Source: an uncultured Ramlibacter sp. (GTDB lineage: Bacteria; Pseudomonadota; Gammaproteobacteria; Burkholderiales; Burkholderiaceae_C). From it: a stretch of 64,000 bases of DNA. Below are positions 39,639 through 49,906 of the stretch, one piece after another. The stretch lies in the NCBI RefSeq assembly GCF_936925435.1, contig NZ_CAKZHQ010000004.1, positions 62,001 through 126,000 of the forward strand, given 5' to 3'. Positions within the stretch are counted from its first letter, which is position 1. The number at the start of each line of letters is the position of its first letter. Both the position numbers and the translations under genes were made by a program. The notes below the pieces were generated by a model that worked only from the letters and a program-made list of their open reading frames with translations, ran no database searches and had not been told where the DNA came from.

Positions 39639-39644
39639 TATAAT
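39639..39644 (+). promoter_or_regulatory. -10 element of a probable rpoD promoter
   Basis: A perfect TATAAT lies 17 bases after the dnaG stop. No convincing TTGACA is present at 17 bases (the nearest TTGAAA is 14 bases upstream). Transcripts would carry a leader of about 235 bases before rpoD. Confidence 0.45.
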
Positions 39645-39825
39645 GTAAGGCTTGCCAGCGCGAGAGCGACAGCAGCACCTCCGGACCAGGCCAACCGCGG
39701 ACACAGCTCCCGACCCGCCATCTCCCCGCAAGGACTGCACTCCAAATGTTCGCCCATCCATCTCGCCCCCTGGTGACAGGCTGAGTTCCTCTTTCCGAGG
39801 TTCCCAGTCCAGCCTCCCCCTTCCC

Positions 39826-39851
39826 AGCGCCGGGTAGTTGTGGCGCTTTTT
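39826..39851 (+). terminator. Attenuator-like hairpin in the rpoD leader
   Basis: AGCGCC pairs with GGCGCT around a 10-base loop and is followed by five T, 35 bases before the rpoD start. The 39623-39885 gap holds this hairpin, the TATAAT at 39639 and no credible gene. Confidence 0.55.
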
Positions 39852-39885
39852 GTGTTTCTGCCGTTTCTGATGACCCGAGGTATCC

Positions 39886-42273
<2,388 letters not shown>

Positions 42274-42289
42274 CAGCCTGCCGAGCCAC

Positions 42290-42324
42290 AGCGCCCCGGT
42301 CTCCAGGCCGGGGCGCTTTTTTTT
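42290..42324 (+). terminator. Rho-independent terminator after rpoD
   Basis: AGCGCCCCGG pairs with CCGGGGCGCT around an 8-base loop and is followed by eight T. Confidence 0.92.
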
Positions 42325-42421
42325 GCCTGCCCATCGGACTGCGACTACAGCAATCACCTCGCTTGGCCGTCAAGACCGGCCCGCGCCCTGGGCGATATTG
42401 AGCATGCCAGCGCGACCTCCA

Positions 42422-43585
42422 ATGCGAACAAGAACTGCCGCACTTGCCCTCCTCCTTGCCGCCGTCACGGGTGTGACGCTCTGGCGCCTGCCCGCGATGG
42501 ACGGGCCGCCTACCCAGCCACCGGTCGCGGCCGGTCCCGTCACGCCCGCCTTGCCGTCGCTGCAACCCTTGGGCGCGACGGCGCGCGTGGACGCGGTCGC
42601 ACTCACACCCTCTGCCTCCTTGCCTTCCCCCTCCAGTGCGCTCGAGGAAGTGGAGACCGGAGACACCGAGCCTGTGCAGGACAAGGTGCTGCCGCGCCGC
42701 TCCGCAGGCCATGCAGCCGGCCTGCACAAGACCGTCGACCCGCTGCGCCTGGCTTCCAGCGCGGCCATGGTCATCGACGCCCGCACGCGCCAGGTCCTGT
42801 TCGCCAAGAACCAGGAAGCGGTGCTGCCCATGGCCTCCATCACCAAGCTCATGACCGGCCTGGTGATCGCGGAGTCGGGCTTGCCACTGGACGCCACGCT
42901 GGCCATCACCGAGGACGACGTCGACAACGAACTGCACAGCCGCTCGCGCCTGAGGGTCGGCACCGTGCTGACCCGCGGCCAGGCGCTGCAGCTGGCCCTG
43001 ATGTCCAGCGAGAACCGCGCGGCCCATGCCCTGGGGCGCACCTGGCCGCAGGGCATGGTGGCCTTCGTGGCGGCGATGAACGCGAAAGCGACGCAGCTGG
43101 GCATGACCAACACCAGCTATGTGGACCCCACCGGCCTGTCGCGCGGCAACCGCTCCAGCGCGCGCGACCTCAGTGTGCTGGCCGTGGCGGCCTCGCGTCA
43201 CGAACTGCTGCGCGAGTACTCCACCAGCGCGCAGCACCGCCTGCAGGCCGAGCCCAGGGACCTGCTGTACAACAACTCCAACCGGCTGGTGCGCAACGGC
43301 GGCTGGGACATCAGCCTGCAAAAGACCGGCTACATCATCGAGGCCGGCCACTGCATGGTGCTGCGCACCCGCATTGCCGGCCGTGACCTGGCCTTGGTGC
43401 TGCTCGATGCGGGCGACGCCGGCGCCCGCTCAGCCGATGCCGAGCGCATCCGCCGCTGGATCGAGCCGGGCTGGGAGCCGCCCAAACCCCAGGCCCGGTC
43501 CAAGGCCAAGGCGAAGGCCAAAGCCGCACGCGGCGCAGGTCGCGCGGCTGGCGAGCGGCAGCGTGTGCGCAAAACCTTCAACTGA
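42422..43585 (+). CDS. pbpG: D-alanyl-D-alanine endopeptidase (PBP7 type)
   Basis: A 387-residue penicillin-binding protein of the S11 peptidase family, which trims peptidoglycan cross-links in the periplasm. The signal peptide is MRTRTAALALLLAAVTG. The three active-site motifs are SITK (in MASITKLMT), SEN (in MSSENRAAHAL) and KTG (in LQKTGYI). The C-terminus is a short basic tail (KAKAKAKAARGAGRAAGERQR) that may bind peptidoglycan or membrane. The start is uncertain: ATG at 42404 would add six residues, and neither has a clear Shine-Dalgarno. It follows the rpoD terminator. Confidence 0.9.
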   Translation: MRTRTAALALLLAAVTGVTLWRLPAMDGPPTQPPVAAGPVTPALPSLQPLGATARVDAVALTPSASLPSPSSALEEVETGDTEPVQDKVLPRRSAGHAAGLHKTVDPLRLASSAAMVIDARTRQVLFAKNQEAVLPMASITKLMTGLVIAESGLPLDATLAITEDDVDNELHSRSRLRVGTVLTRGQALQLALMSSENRAAHALGRTWPQGMVAFVAAMNAKATQLGMTNTSYVDPTGLSRGNRSSARDLSVLAVAASRHELLREYSTSAQHRLQAEPRDLLYNNSNRLVRNGGWDISLQKTGYIIEAGHCMVLRTRIAGRDLALVLLDAGDAGARSADAERIRRWIEPGWEPPKPQARSKAKAKAKAARGAGRAAGERQRVRKTFN

Positions 43586-43642
43586 TGCGTGCATGACCCC
43601 ATGGGCGCGCAGGGGCGCGCAAGCACGCACAATCGCAGACAC

Positions 43643-44548
43643 ATGAGTTCTCCGCTTTCCGGCGCCGCCGCCAACCGCCGCGGCATCGCCGCCATGGCCC
43701 TGGGCATGGCCAGCTTCGTGGCCAACGACAGTCTGGTCAAGTACGTCAGCCAGTCGCTGCCACCCGCCCAGCTGATCTTCCTGCGCGGGGTGTGCGCCAC
43801 CGCCTTGCTGCTGGCCGTGGCCCATGCGATGGGTGCCACCCGCCACATGCGCGGCCTGCTGCAGCGCCCGGTGCTGCTGCGCGCGGCCTTCGACGCTTTT
43901 GCCACCGTCACCTATCTCAGCTCACTGTTCCATCTGCCACTGGGCAACGCCACCGCCATCAACATGGCAACGCCGCTGTTCATCACGCTGTTCGCAGTGC
44001 TGGCCTTCGGCGAGCGGGTGGGTGCAGCGCGCTGGCTGGCCATCGTCACTGGTTTTTGCGGCGTGCTGCTGGTTGTCCAGCCCACAGGCGCGGCCTTCAA
44101 TGCCTACGGCCTGCTGTGCCTGGGCGGCACCGTGCTGCATGCGACCCGCGACCTGCTGACCCGGGTGATCGACCGCAGAGTGCCATCCATTCTCATCACC
44201 TTGAGCACCGCACTGTCCGTCACCCTGCTGACCGGGGCCTGGAGCCTGCTGCAGGGATGGAAGCCCATGCAGTGGCAGCAACTGGGCCTGCTGGCCACGG
44301 CCAGCGTCTTCCTCAGCGCCGGCTACTACCTGCTGATCATCGCCATGCGCGAGGGCGAGATGAGCGTGATCGCGCCCTTCCGCTATGCCGGCCTGCTGTT
44401 CGCCCTGGTGCTGGGCTATGCGGTGTGGGGCGACGTGCCCAACCTGCTGGCCTGGTGCGGCATTGCCCTGCTGCTGGGCGCCGGACTCTATGTTCTGCAC
44501 GGCGAGCGTTCGCGCGCGCGGGCGGCGTTGGACGCGGCGACCGACTGA
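43643..44548 (+). CDS. EamA/DMT-family transporter
   Basis: A 301-residue membrane protein with ten hydrophobic segments in two EamA repeats (first AALALGM-like helix at GIAAMALGMASFVANDSLVKY, second repeat from LLCLGGTVLHATRDLLTRV). The glutamate-containing loops LAFGERVGAARW and AVWGDVPNLLAWCG precede the last helix of each half. No substrate can be inferred. The start MSSPLSG at 43643 is preferred over a longer in-frame ATG at 43589, which would extend into the gap after pbpG. Confidence 0.85.
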   Translation: MSSPLSGAAANRRGIAAMALGMASFVANDSLVKYVSQSLPPAQLIFLRGVCATALLLAVAHAMGATRHMRGLLQRPVLLRAAFDAFATVTYLSSLFHLPLGNATAINMATPLFITLFAVLAFGERVGAARWLAIVTGFCGVLLVVQPTGAAFNAYGLLCLGGTVLHATRDLLTRVIDRRVPSILITLSTALSVTLLTGAWSLLQGWKPMQWQQLGLLATASVFLSAGYYLLIIAMREGEMSVIAPFRYAGLLFALVLGYAVWGDVPNLLAWCGIALLLGAGLYVLHGERSRARAALDAATD

Positions 44549-44558
44549 GGCCGGGCTT

Positions 44559-45434
44559 TTAGCGCGCCGTCAGGCCGACCTTCTTCACGAACTCGTCCAG
44601 CGGCATCGACCACATGCGGCCGCCGTGCAGCAGCAGCTGGTGGCCGTCGTGCTCGGGCACCGGGCCAGTGAAGACTGCACGGGTGTCGCTGCCACCCTCG
44701 GCGTAGGCCTGGTGCCAGGCCTTGGGCATGTCCGGCCCCCAGTAGTTGTCGTTCTGCGCGTACAGCCAGAGGCTGGGCGCCTTGGCCAGGCGGCCGAACT
44801 CACGGTAGGTCAGCGTCAGGCGCTCGGGCTTGCAACTCTTGCCTGGCGAAACCTCGGGATAGCCGCCGGAGCCGCCGGCGAAATTGACCGTGCCCACCAC
44901 GCCGGGCAGGTTCAGCGCGGCCACGCCCACCGTGGTCAGGCCGCCCACCGACTGTCCCTGCACCAGGATGCGGTCCTTGCGCACCCAGGGCTGCTGCAGC
45001 GCCCAGTGGTAGGTGGCGACCACGGTGCGGCGGGCGTGGACGGCGACGCTGGTGAAGTCGGGGTCGGTGTAGCACTCGGCTTCGCGCCAGCGCACGCCGG
45101 AGTTTTCCACGTCGGCGCCGCCGGTGGCGCCGTAGCCGGGGCGCACCGGAGCGACCACAGCCACGCCCTTGCGCAGCCAGTAATTGCCATGGCCCACCGG
45201 CACCGGGTACTCCAGTTTGGCGCGGTCCACGGCCGTGCCGGCCCGGCCATGCGAATGGATCACCAGGGGAAAGGGACCGGCGCCAGCCGGCTTGTAGATG
45301 TGGGCCACGACCTCGGTGGTCTTGCCCTCGATCACCAGCGGCAGGCGCACGATCTCGGGCTCGACCCGGGGCGGCTGCTGGGCGGCCGCAACCGCGCAGA
45401 AGGCCAGCAGGATGGCCACAAGATGGCTGCGCAT
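44559..45434 (-). CDS. Secreted alpha/beta hydrolase (dienelactone-hydrolase/PET-hydrolase-like fold)
   Basis: A 291-residue alpha/beta hydrolase with a signal peptide (MRSHLVAILLAFCAVAAA), so periplasmic or exported. The nucleophile elbow is GQSVGG near residue 170. The acid is probably in YAQNDNYWGPD and the histidine in PEHDGHQLLLHGG. Early HSHGRAGTAVDRA is the oxyanion region. The substrate is unknown; short-chain esters are likely. The aldo/keto reductase begins four bases upstream on the same strand, which suggests an operon. Confidence 0.85.
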   Translation of the reverse strand: MRSHLVAILLAFCAVAAAQQPPRVEPEIVRLPLVIEGKTTEVVAHIYKPAGAGPFPLVIHSHGRAGTAVDRAKLEYPVPVGHGNYWLRKGVAVVAPVRPGYGATGGADVENSGVRWREAECYTDPDFTSVAVHARRTVVATYHWALQQPWVRKDRILVQGQSVGGLTTVGVAALNLPGVVGTVNFAGGSGGYPEVSPGKSCKPERLTLTYREFGRLAKAPSLWLYAQNDNYWGPDMPKAWHQAYAEGGSDTRAVFTGPVPEHDGHQLLLHGGRMWSMPLDEFVKKVGLTAR

Positions 45435-45438
45435 GGTT

Positions 45439-46443
45439 CTAGGCCGTGAACTCCTCGGTGTCCACCTCGGTGCGGCTTTGCGCGCTGTAGCGGTGGCCGC
45501 TGACCGAGTCCTGGTTGACCAGGGCCTCCAGCCGGGCCAGCAGGTCCGGCGCCAGCTGCACCGCCTGCGCGCCCAGGTCCTCCTCCAGGTGGGCCACGCT
45601 GGTGGTGCCTGGGATGGGAACGATGTGCGGCGCCTTGTGCAGCAGCCAGGCCAGGGCCAGCTGGGCCGGCGTGCAGCCGGCCTCCTGGGCCAGCGCCTTG
45701 TAGGCCGGCAGCAGCTTGAGGTTGGCCGCGTAATTCTCCGGCGTGAAGCGCGGCATGCTGCGGCGGATGTCCTTGGCGTCGAAGGCCGAAACGTCATGCA
45801 CGGCATCGCACAAGAAGCCGCGGGCCACAGGGCTGAAAGGCACGAAGGCCGCACCGATCTCGCGACAGGCGTCCAGCACGGCGATCTCGGGGTTGCGCGT
45901 CCACAGCGAGTACTCGGTCTGCACCGCGCTGATGGGATGGACGGCCTGGGCCTTGCGGATGGTGGCTGCAGAAACTTCCGACAGGCCGAGGGCCCGCACC
46001 TTGCCGGCGCGCACCAGGTCGCTCATCGCACCGACGCTGTCCTCGACGGGCACCTTCTTGTCCCAGCGGTGCAGGTAGTACAGATCGATCACGTCGGTCT
46101 GCAGGCGCTGGAGGCTGTCCTCGCAATTGCGGCGGATGGCCTCGGGCCGGCCGTCGATGACGCGCTTGACGCCGCCGTCGAACTGCACGCCCGCCATGCC
46201 GCCCTTGCTGGCCAGGGTGAACTTGTTGCGGTGCGGCTTGAGCACGCGGCCCAGGATGGACTCGTTGGCGCCAAAGCCATAGAGCGCAGCCGTGTCGAAC
46301 AGCGTGACGCCGGCGTCCAGCGCGGCCAGCAGCACGCGGCCGGCCTGCTCGGGCGGCGGCGGCGTTCCGTAGGCGTGGCTGAGGTTCATGCAGCCCAGGC
46401 CGATGGCGCTGACGGTGAAGGGGCCTATGGTTCGTTGTTTCAT
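45439..46443 (-). CDS. Aldo/keto reductase
   Basis: A 334-residue NADPH-dependent aldo/keto reductase (YajO/pyridoxal-reductase-like group). The TIM-barrel catalytic tetrad is recognisable: Asp and Tyr in LFDTAALYGFGANE, Lys in LASKGG, and His in DLYYLHRWD. The cofactor-binding C-terminus shows the usual PGTTSVAHLEEDLGA. The start MKQRTIGPF at 46443 gives the family N-terminus. It precedes the secreted hydrolase. The azlD gene ends 26 bases upstream on the same strand. Confidence 0.92.
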   Translation of the reverse strand: MKQRTIGPFTVSAIGLGCMNLSHAYGTPPPPEQAGRVLLAALDAGVTLFDTAALYGFGANESILGRVLKPHRNKFTLASKGGMAGVQFDGGVKRVIDGRPEAIRRNCEDSLQRLQTDVIDLYYLHRWDKKVPVEDSVGAMSDLVRAGKVRALGLSEVSAATIRKAQAVHPISAVQTEYSLWTRNPEIAVLDACREIGAAFVPFSPVARGFLCDAVHDVSAFDAKDIRRSMPRFTPENYAANLKLLPAYKALAQEAGCTPAQLALAWLLHKAPHIVPIPGTTSVAHLEEDLGAQAVQLAPDLLARLEALVNQDSVSGHRYSAQSRTEVDTEEFTA

Positions 46444-46468
46444 GGGTACGAGCTTAAGCCAGGCTGCC

Positions 46469-46798
46469 TCACCAGCCCAGAGCAAAACGCAGCACCAGCA
46501 TCACCGCCGTGCCGCACACGATGGTGCCCAACAGGCTCTGGCGCCAGACGTAAAAGCCCAGGCCCGCCGCCGCGCCGAACAGGCGCGCGTCCTGCCAGGT
46601 CTGGACCAGGTGGCCCTGGGTCATCACGATCTCGGGCGCGACCACCGCCGTCAGCGCGGCAACCGGGGCGTAGCGCAGGCCGTCGCGCAGCCAACGCGGC
46701 ATCGGCAGCTCGCGTTCGGGCAACAGGAAGAATGCGCGGCACAGCAGGGTGACAACGGCCATGCCCAGGATGGTGAAGAAGACCTCCCACTGGCTCAT
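46469..46798 (-). CDS. azlD: AzlD-family branched-chain amino acid export subunit
   Basis: A 109-residue membrane protein with three to four hydrophobic segments and the AzlD pattern (LCRAFFLLPERELPMPRWLRDGLRYAPVAALTAVVAPE). It works with AzlC (YgaZH-type) to export branched-chain amino acids. The ATG at 46798 overlaps the azlC stop as ATGA, so the pair is translationally coupled. Confidence 0.92.
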   Translation of the reverse strand: MSQWEVFFTILGMAVVTLLCRAFFLLPERELPMPRWLRDGLRYAPVAALTAVVAPEIVMTQGHLVQTWQDARLFGAAAGLGFYVWRQSLLGTIVCGTAVMLVLRFALGW

Positions 46799-47550
46799 GC
46801 AGCCTCCACAGGGCGCGCCCGTTGCGCGAGGGCACCCACCGCCACCGCGGCTGCGATGGCGACAACGATGTTCAGGCGCAGCGGCAGCGCATAGGCGGCC
46901 ACGGCAGCGCAGCCGGCCACCAGCGCGGCGATCCAGGTCGAGCGGCTGCGCAGCTGGCTGCAGGCCAGTGCCAGCAGCGCCATGGTGCCGGCGAAGCCGA
47001 CGCCCCACTCGGTGGGGATGGCGTGGCCGGCGACGATGCCGGTGACCACCGAGGCCTGCCAGGCCCCCCAGTTGACCACGGTGGCGCCCCAGAAATAGTC
47101 CACCTGGCCGGGCTCTCGCCGCTCCTGCGGAAAGCGGCGCAGGAAGATGGCGAACAGCGTGTCACCCATGAAATAGCTGAGTATGACGCGATTGCGGCGC
47201 GGCAGATGGCCGAAGTACGGGCGGTACTGGTAGCTGAAGACCAGGAAGCGCAGGTTCACGCAGGCCACCGTGGCCCAGACCACCCACATCGGCGCATCAC
47301 CGGCGATCAGGGGCAGCGCCGCGATCTGCGAGGAACCGGCCGACACCAGGAAGGACATCAGCACGGCCAGCGGCACGCCCATGCCGCTCTTGCCCATGGC
47401 CACGCCGGCCACCATGCCCCAGGCAGCGATGCCGATGGCCAATGGCAGGCAGTCGCGCATGCCGGCGCGGAACATGGGCCGCCGCAGCGTCGCCAGCAGC
47501 CGGCGGCGCAAACGGGCCAGGCGCTGCTTCAGGTCCGGTGCATCGCGCAT
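46795..47550 (-). CDS. azlC: AzlC-family branched-chain amino acid exporter
   Basis: A 251-residue inner-membrane protein of the AzlC/YgaZ family. The conserved LPLAIGIAAWGMVAGVAMG region near residues 35-53 and the NLRFLVFSYQYRPYFGHL region are family-typical. With AzlD it exports leucine/isoleucine/valine analogues. A 43-bp repeat lies just upstream of its start, between azlC and ligC. Confidence 0.92.
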   Translation of the reverse strand: MRDAPDLKQRLARLRRRLLATLRRPMFRAGMRDCLPLAIGIAAWGMVAGVAMGKSGMGVPLAVLMSFLVSAGSSQIAALPLIAGDAPMWVVWATVACVNLRFLVFSYQYRPYFGHLPRRNRVILSYFMGDTLFAIFLRRFPQERREPGQVDYFWGATVVNWGAWQASVVTGIVAGHAIPTEWGVGFAGTMALLALACSQLRSRSTWIAALVAGCAAVAAYALPLRLNIVVAIAAAVAVGALAQRARPVEAA

Positions 47551-47573
47551 GGGAATCTAGTGAAAAAGGCCCG

Positions 47574-47616
47574 TAGCCCCCGTGAAATGGGCTCGGGCCG
47601 CTATTGAAAACGCAGC
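47574..47616 (-). repeat. 43-bp twin-hairpin repeat, intergenic copy after ligC
   Basis: On the minus strand it reads GCTGCGTTTTCAATAGC, a 7-base spacer, then GCCCATTTCACGGGGGCTA. It starts five bases after the ligC stop and fills most of the gap to azlC. The GCTGC/ATAGC pairing of the first stem is partly lost. Confidence 0.8.
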
Positions 47617-47620
47617 AAGC

Positions 47621-48565
47621 TCAGGCCAGCTGCTGCTCCAGGTCATGCAGCACCTGGTAGCAGGGCAGGACCTTGGCGACACTGGAATTGGGCTCGCGGC
47701 CTTCGCGGATCGCGGCGAAGAACTCGCGGTCCTGCAGCTCGATGCCGTTCATCGAGACGTCCACCTTGGACACGTCGATTTTCTCGTCCTTGCCGTTGAA
47801 CAGGTCGTCGTAGCGGGCCAGGTAGGTCCCGCTGTCGCCGATGTAGCGAAAGAAGGTGCCCAGCGGGCCGTCGTTGTTGAACGACAGCGACAGCGTGCAG
47901 ATCGCGCCATTGGCGGCCTTGAGCTGGATGCTCATGTCCATGGCGATGCCCAGCGTGGGATGGATGGGGCCTTGCACGGCGTTGGCTTTGACGATGGGGC
48001 TGCCGCACTGGTAGGCGAACAGATCCACCGTATGAGCCGCATGGTGCCACAGCAGGTGGTCGGTCCAGCTGCGCGCCTGGCCCAGCGCGTTCATGTTGGT
48101 GCGGCGGAAGAAATACGTCTGCACATCCATCTGCTGGATGTTGAACTTGCCAGCCTGGATTTCCTTGTGGACGTACTGGTGGCTGGGGTTGAAGCGGCGG
48201 GTGTGGCCGCACATGGCGACCAGGCCGGTCTTCTTCTGCAGCTCGACGACGGCCTGCGCATCCTTGAGGCTGTCGGCCAGCGGGATCTCGACTTGCACGT
48301 GCTTGCCGGCCTGCATGCACGCGATGGCCTGGGCGGCATGCATCTGCGTGGGCGTGCACAGGATGACGGCGTCCACTTCCTTCAGGGCCAGGCTGTCGGC
48401 CAGATCCGTGGTGACGTGGCCGATGCCGTATTTGGCGGCGACCTCTTTGGTCTTGTCGATGTCGCGGCTGATGAGCGAGACGACTTCCACGCCGTCGATC
48501 AGCTTGATGCCGTCCAGGTGCTTGATGCCGAAGGCGCCGGCGCCGGCGAGGGCTACTTTGATCAT
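47621..48565 (-). CDS. ligC: 4-carboxy-2-hydroxymuconate-6-semialdehyde dehydrogenase
   Basis: A 314-residue Gfo/Idh/MocA-family NAD(P) oxidoreductase. The Rossmann start is VALAGAGAFGIKHLDGI, and CTPTQMHAAQAI and EIPLADSLKDA are the next nucleotide and substrate segments. Family membership alone would be vague. However, it is the last gene of a protocatechuate 4,5-cleavage operon, and its length fits LigC/PmdC, which oxidises the ring-cleavage product (as its hemiacetal) to 2-pyrone-4,6-dicarboxylate. About 75 bases with a large hairpin separate it from ligB. Confidence 0.88.
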   Translation of the reverse strand: MIKVALAGAGAFGIKHLDGIKLIDGVEVVSLISRDIDKTKEVAAKYGIGHVTTDLADSLALKEVDAVILCTPTQMHAAQAIACMQAGKHVQVEIPLADSLKDAQAVVELQKKTGLVAMCGHTRRFNPSHQYVHKEIQAGKFNIQQMDVQTYFFRRTNMNALGQARSWTDHLLWHHAAHTVDLFAYQCGSPIVKANAVQGPIHPTLGIAMDMSIQLKAANGAICTLSLSFNNDGPLGTFFRYIGDSGTYLARYDDLFNGKDEKIDVSKVDVSMNGIELQDREFFAAIREGREPNSSVAKVLPCYQVLHDLEQQLA

Positions 48566-48584
48566 TTCATTTCCTTCCAGTCAG

Positions 48585-48632
48585 TTGGGGACAGAGCAAG
48601 CCCGCCGCGCTGCGGCTCTTGGTCTGTCCCGC
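48585..48632. repeat. REP-type hairpin between ligB and ligC
   Basis: GGGACAGA (48588-48595) and TCTGTCCC (48623-48630) are perfectly complementary, with CAAG/CTTG and CCGC/GCGG stems nested inside. The result is one long, nearly continuous hairpin of about 43 bases. The GGGACAGA termini are reminiscent of REP sequences mobilised by RAYT transposases. No T-run follows, so it may modulate ligB/ligC mRNA processing rather than terminate. Confidence 0.6.
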
Positions 48633-48640
48633 AAAGTTGC

Positions 48641-49495
<855 letters not shown>

Positions 49496-49885
49496 TTACT
49501 TTTTCTCCCCTGTGTAGCGGTTGCCCTCGACCGAGCGGCCGCCGGCGATCATCATGTTGCGGTACTGCTCCTCGCTCATGCCGGTCATGCTGCCGGCCAT
49601 CTGCTGGAAGCTCTTGCCATCGGTGGCGCCGATCTTGGCCAGGAAATAGATGTTGCCGCCCAGCGCGATGCAACGGTTCAGGTCGCGGTCGATCACGGCC
49701 AGCTTCTGTGCCTCGGTCATCTGCCATTCGTCCAGGTAGGCGCGCTCATTGGCCTTGAAGCGGACCCGGTTGTCGGCCTTCATCAGGGACATGCAGAACT
49801 GGTTCAGGTGGTAGCCCTTGCGCGACTGCTCGGCGTCGAAGATGGTCGTGCCGGGCACGTCCAGGTAGGGTTTGTCGAGAGACAT
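49496..49885 (-). CDS. ligA: Protocatechuate 4,5-dioxygenase alpha subunit
   Basis: A 129-residue small subunit that caps the active site of LigB in the heterotetramer. MSLDKPYLDVPGTTIFDAEQ and GGNIYFLAKIGATDGKSFQQ match LigA-family sequence. It lies 21 bases downstream of the tannase-like gene and abuts ligB. It has no catalytic metal site of its own. Confidence 0.95.
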   Translation of the reverse strand: MSLDKPYLDVPGTTIFDAEQSRKGYHLNQFCMSLMKADNRVRFKANERAYLDEWQMTEAQKLAVIDRDLNRCIALGGNIYFLAKIGATDGKSFQQMAGSMTGMSEEQYRNMMIAGGRSVEGNRYTGEKK

Positions 49886-49906
49886 GGTGTGGTTTCCTTC
49901 AAATCT

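Noticed and set aside
36677..39757. Long open frame on the minus strand upstream of yihY, opposite the Bug gene and dnaG
   Set aside because: Only the last 301 codons (yihY) resemble a protein family. The rest is a shadow of dnaG and the Bug gene.
39652..39837. Small open frame in the rpoD leader
   Set aside because: It starts at TTG without a ribosome-binding site, has Pro/Ser/Arg-rich composition and overlaps the attenuator-like hairpin. It is probably non-coding.
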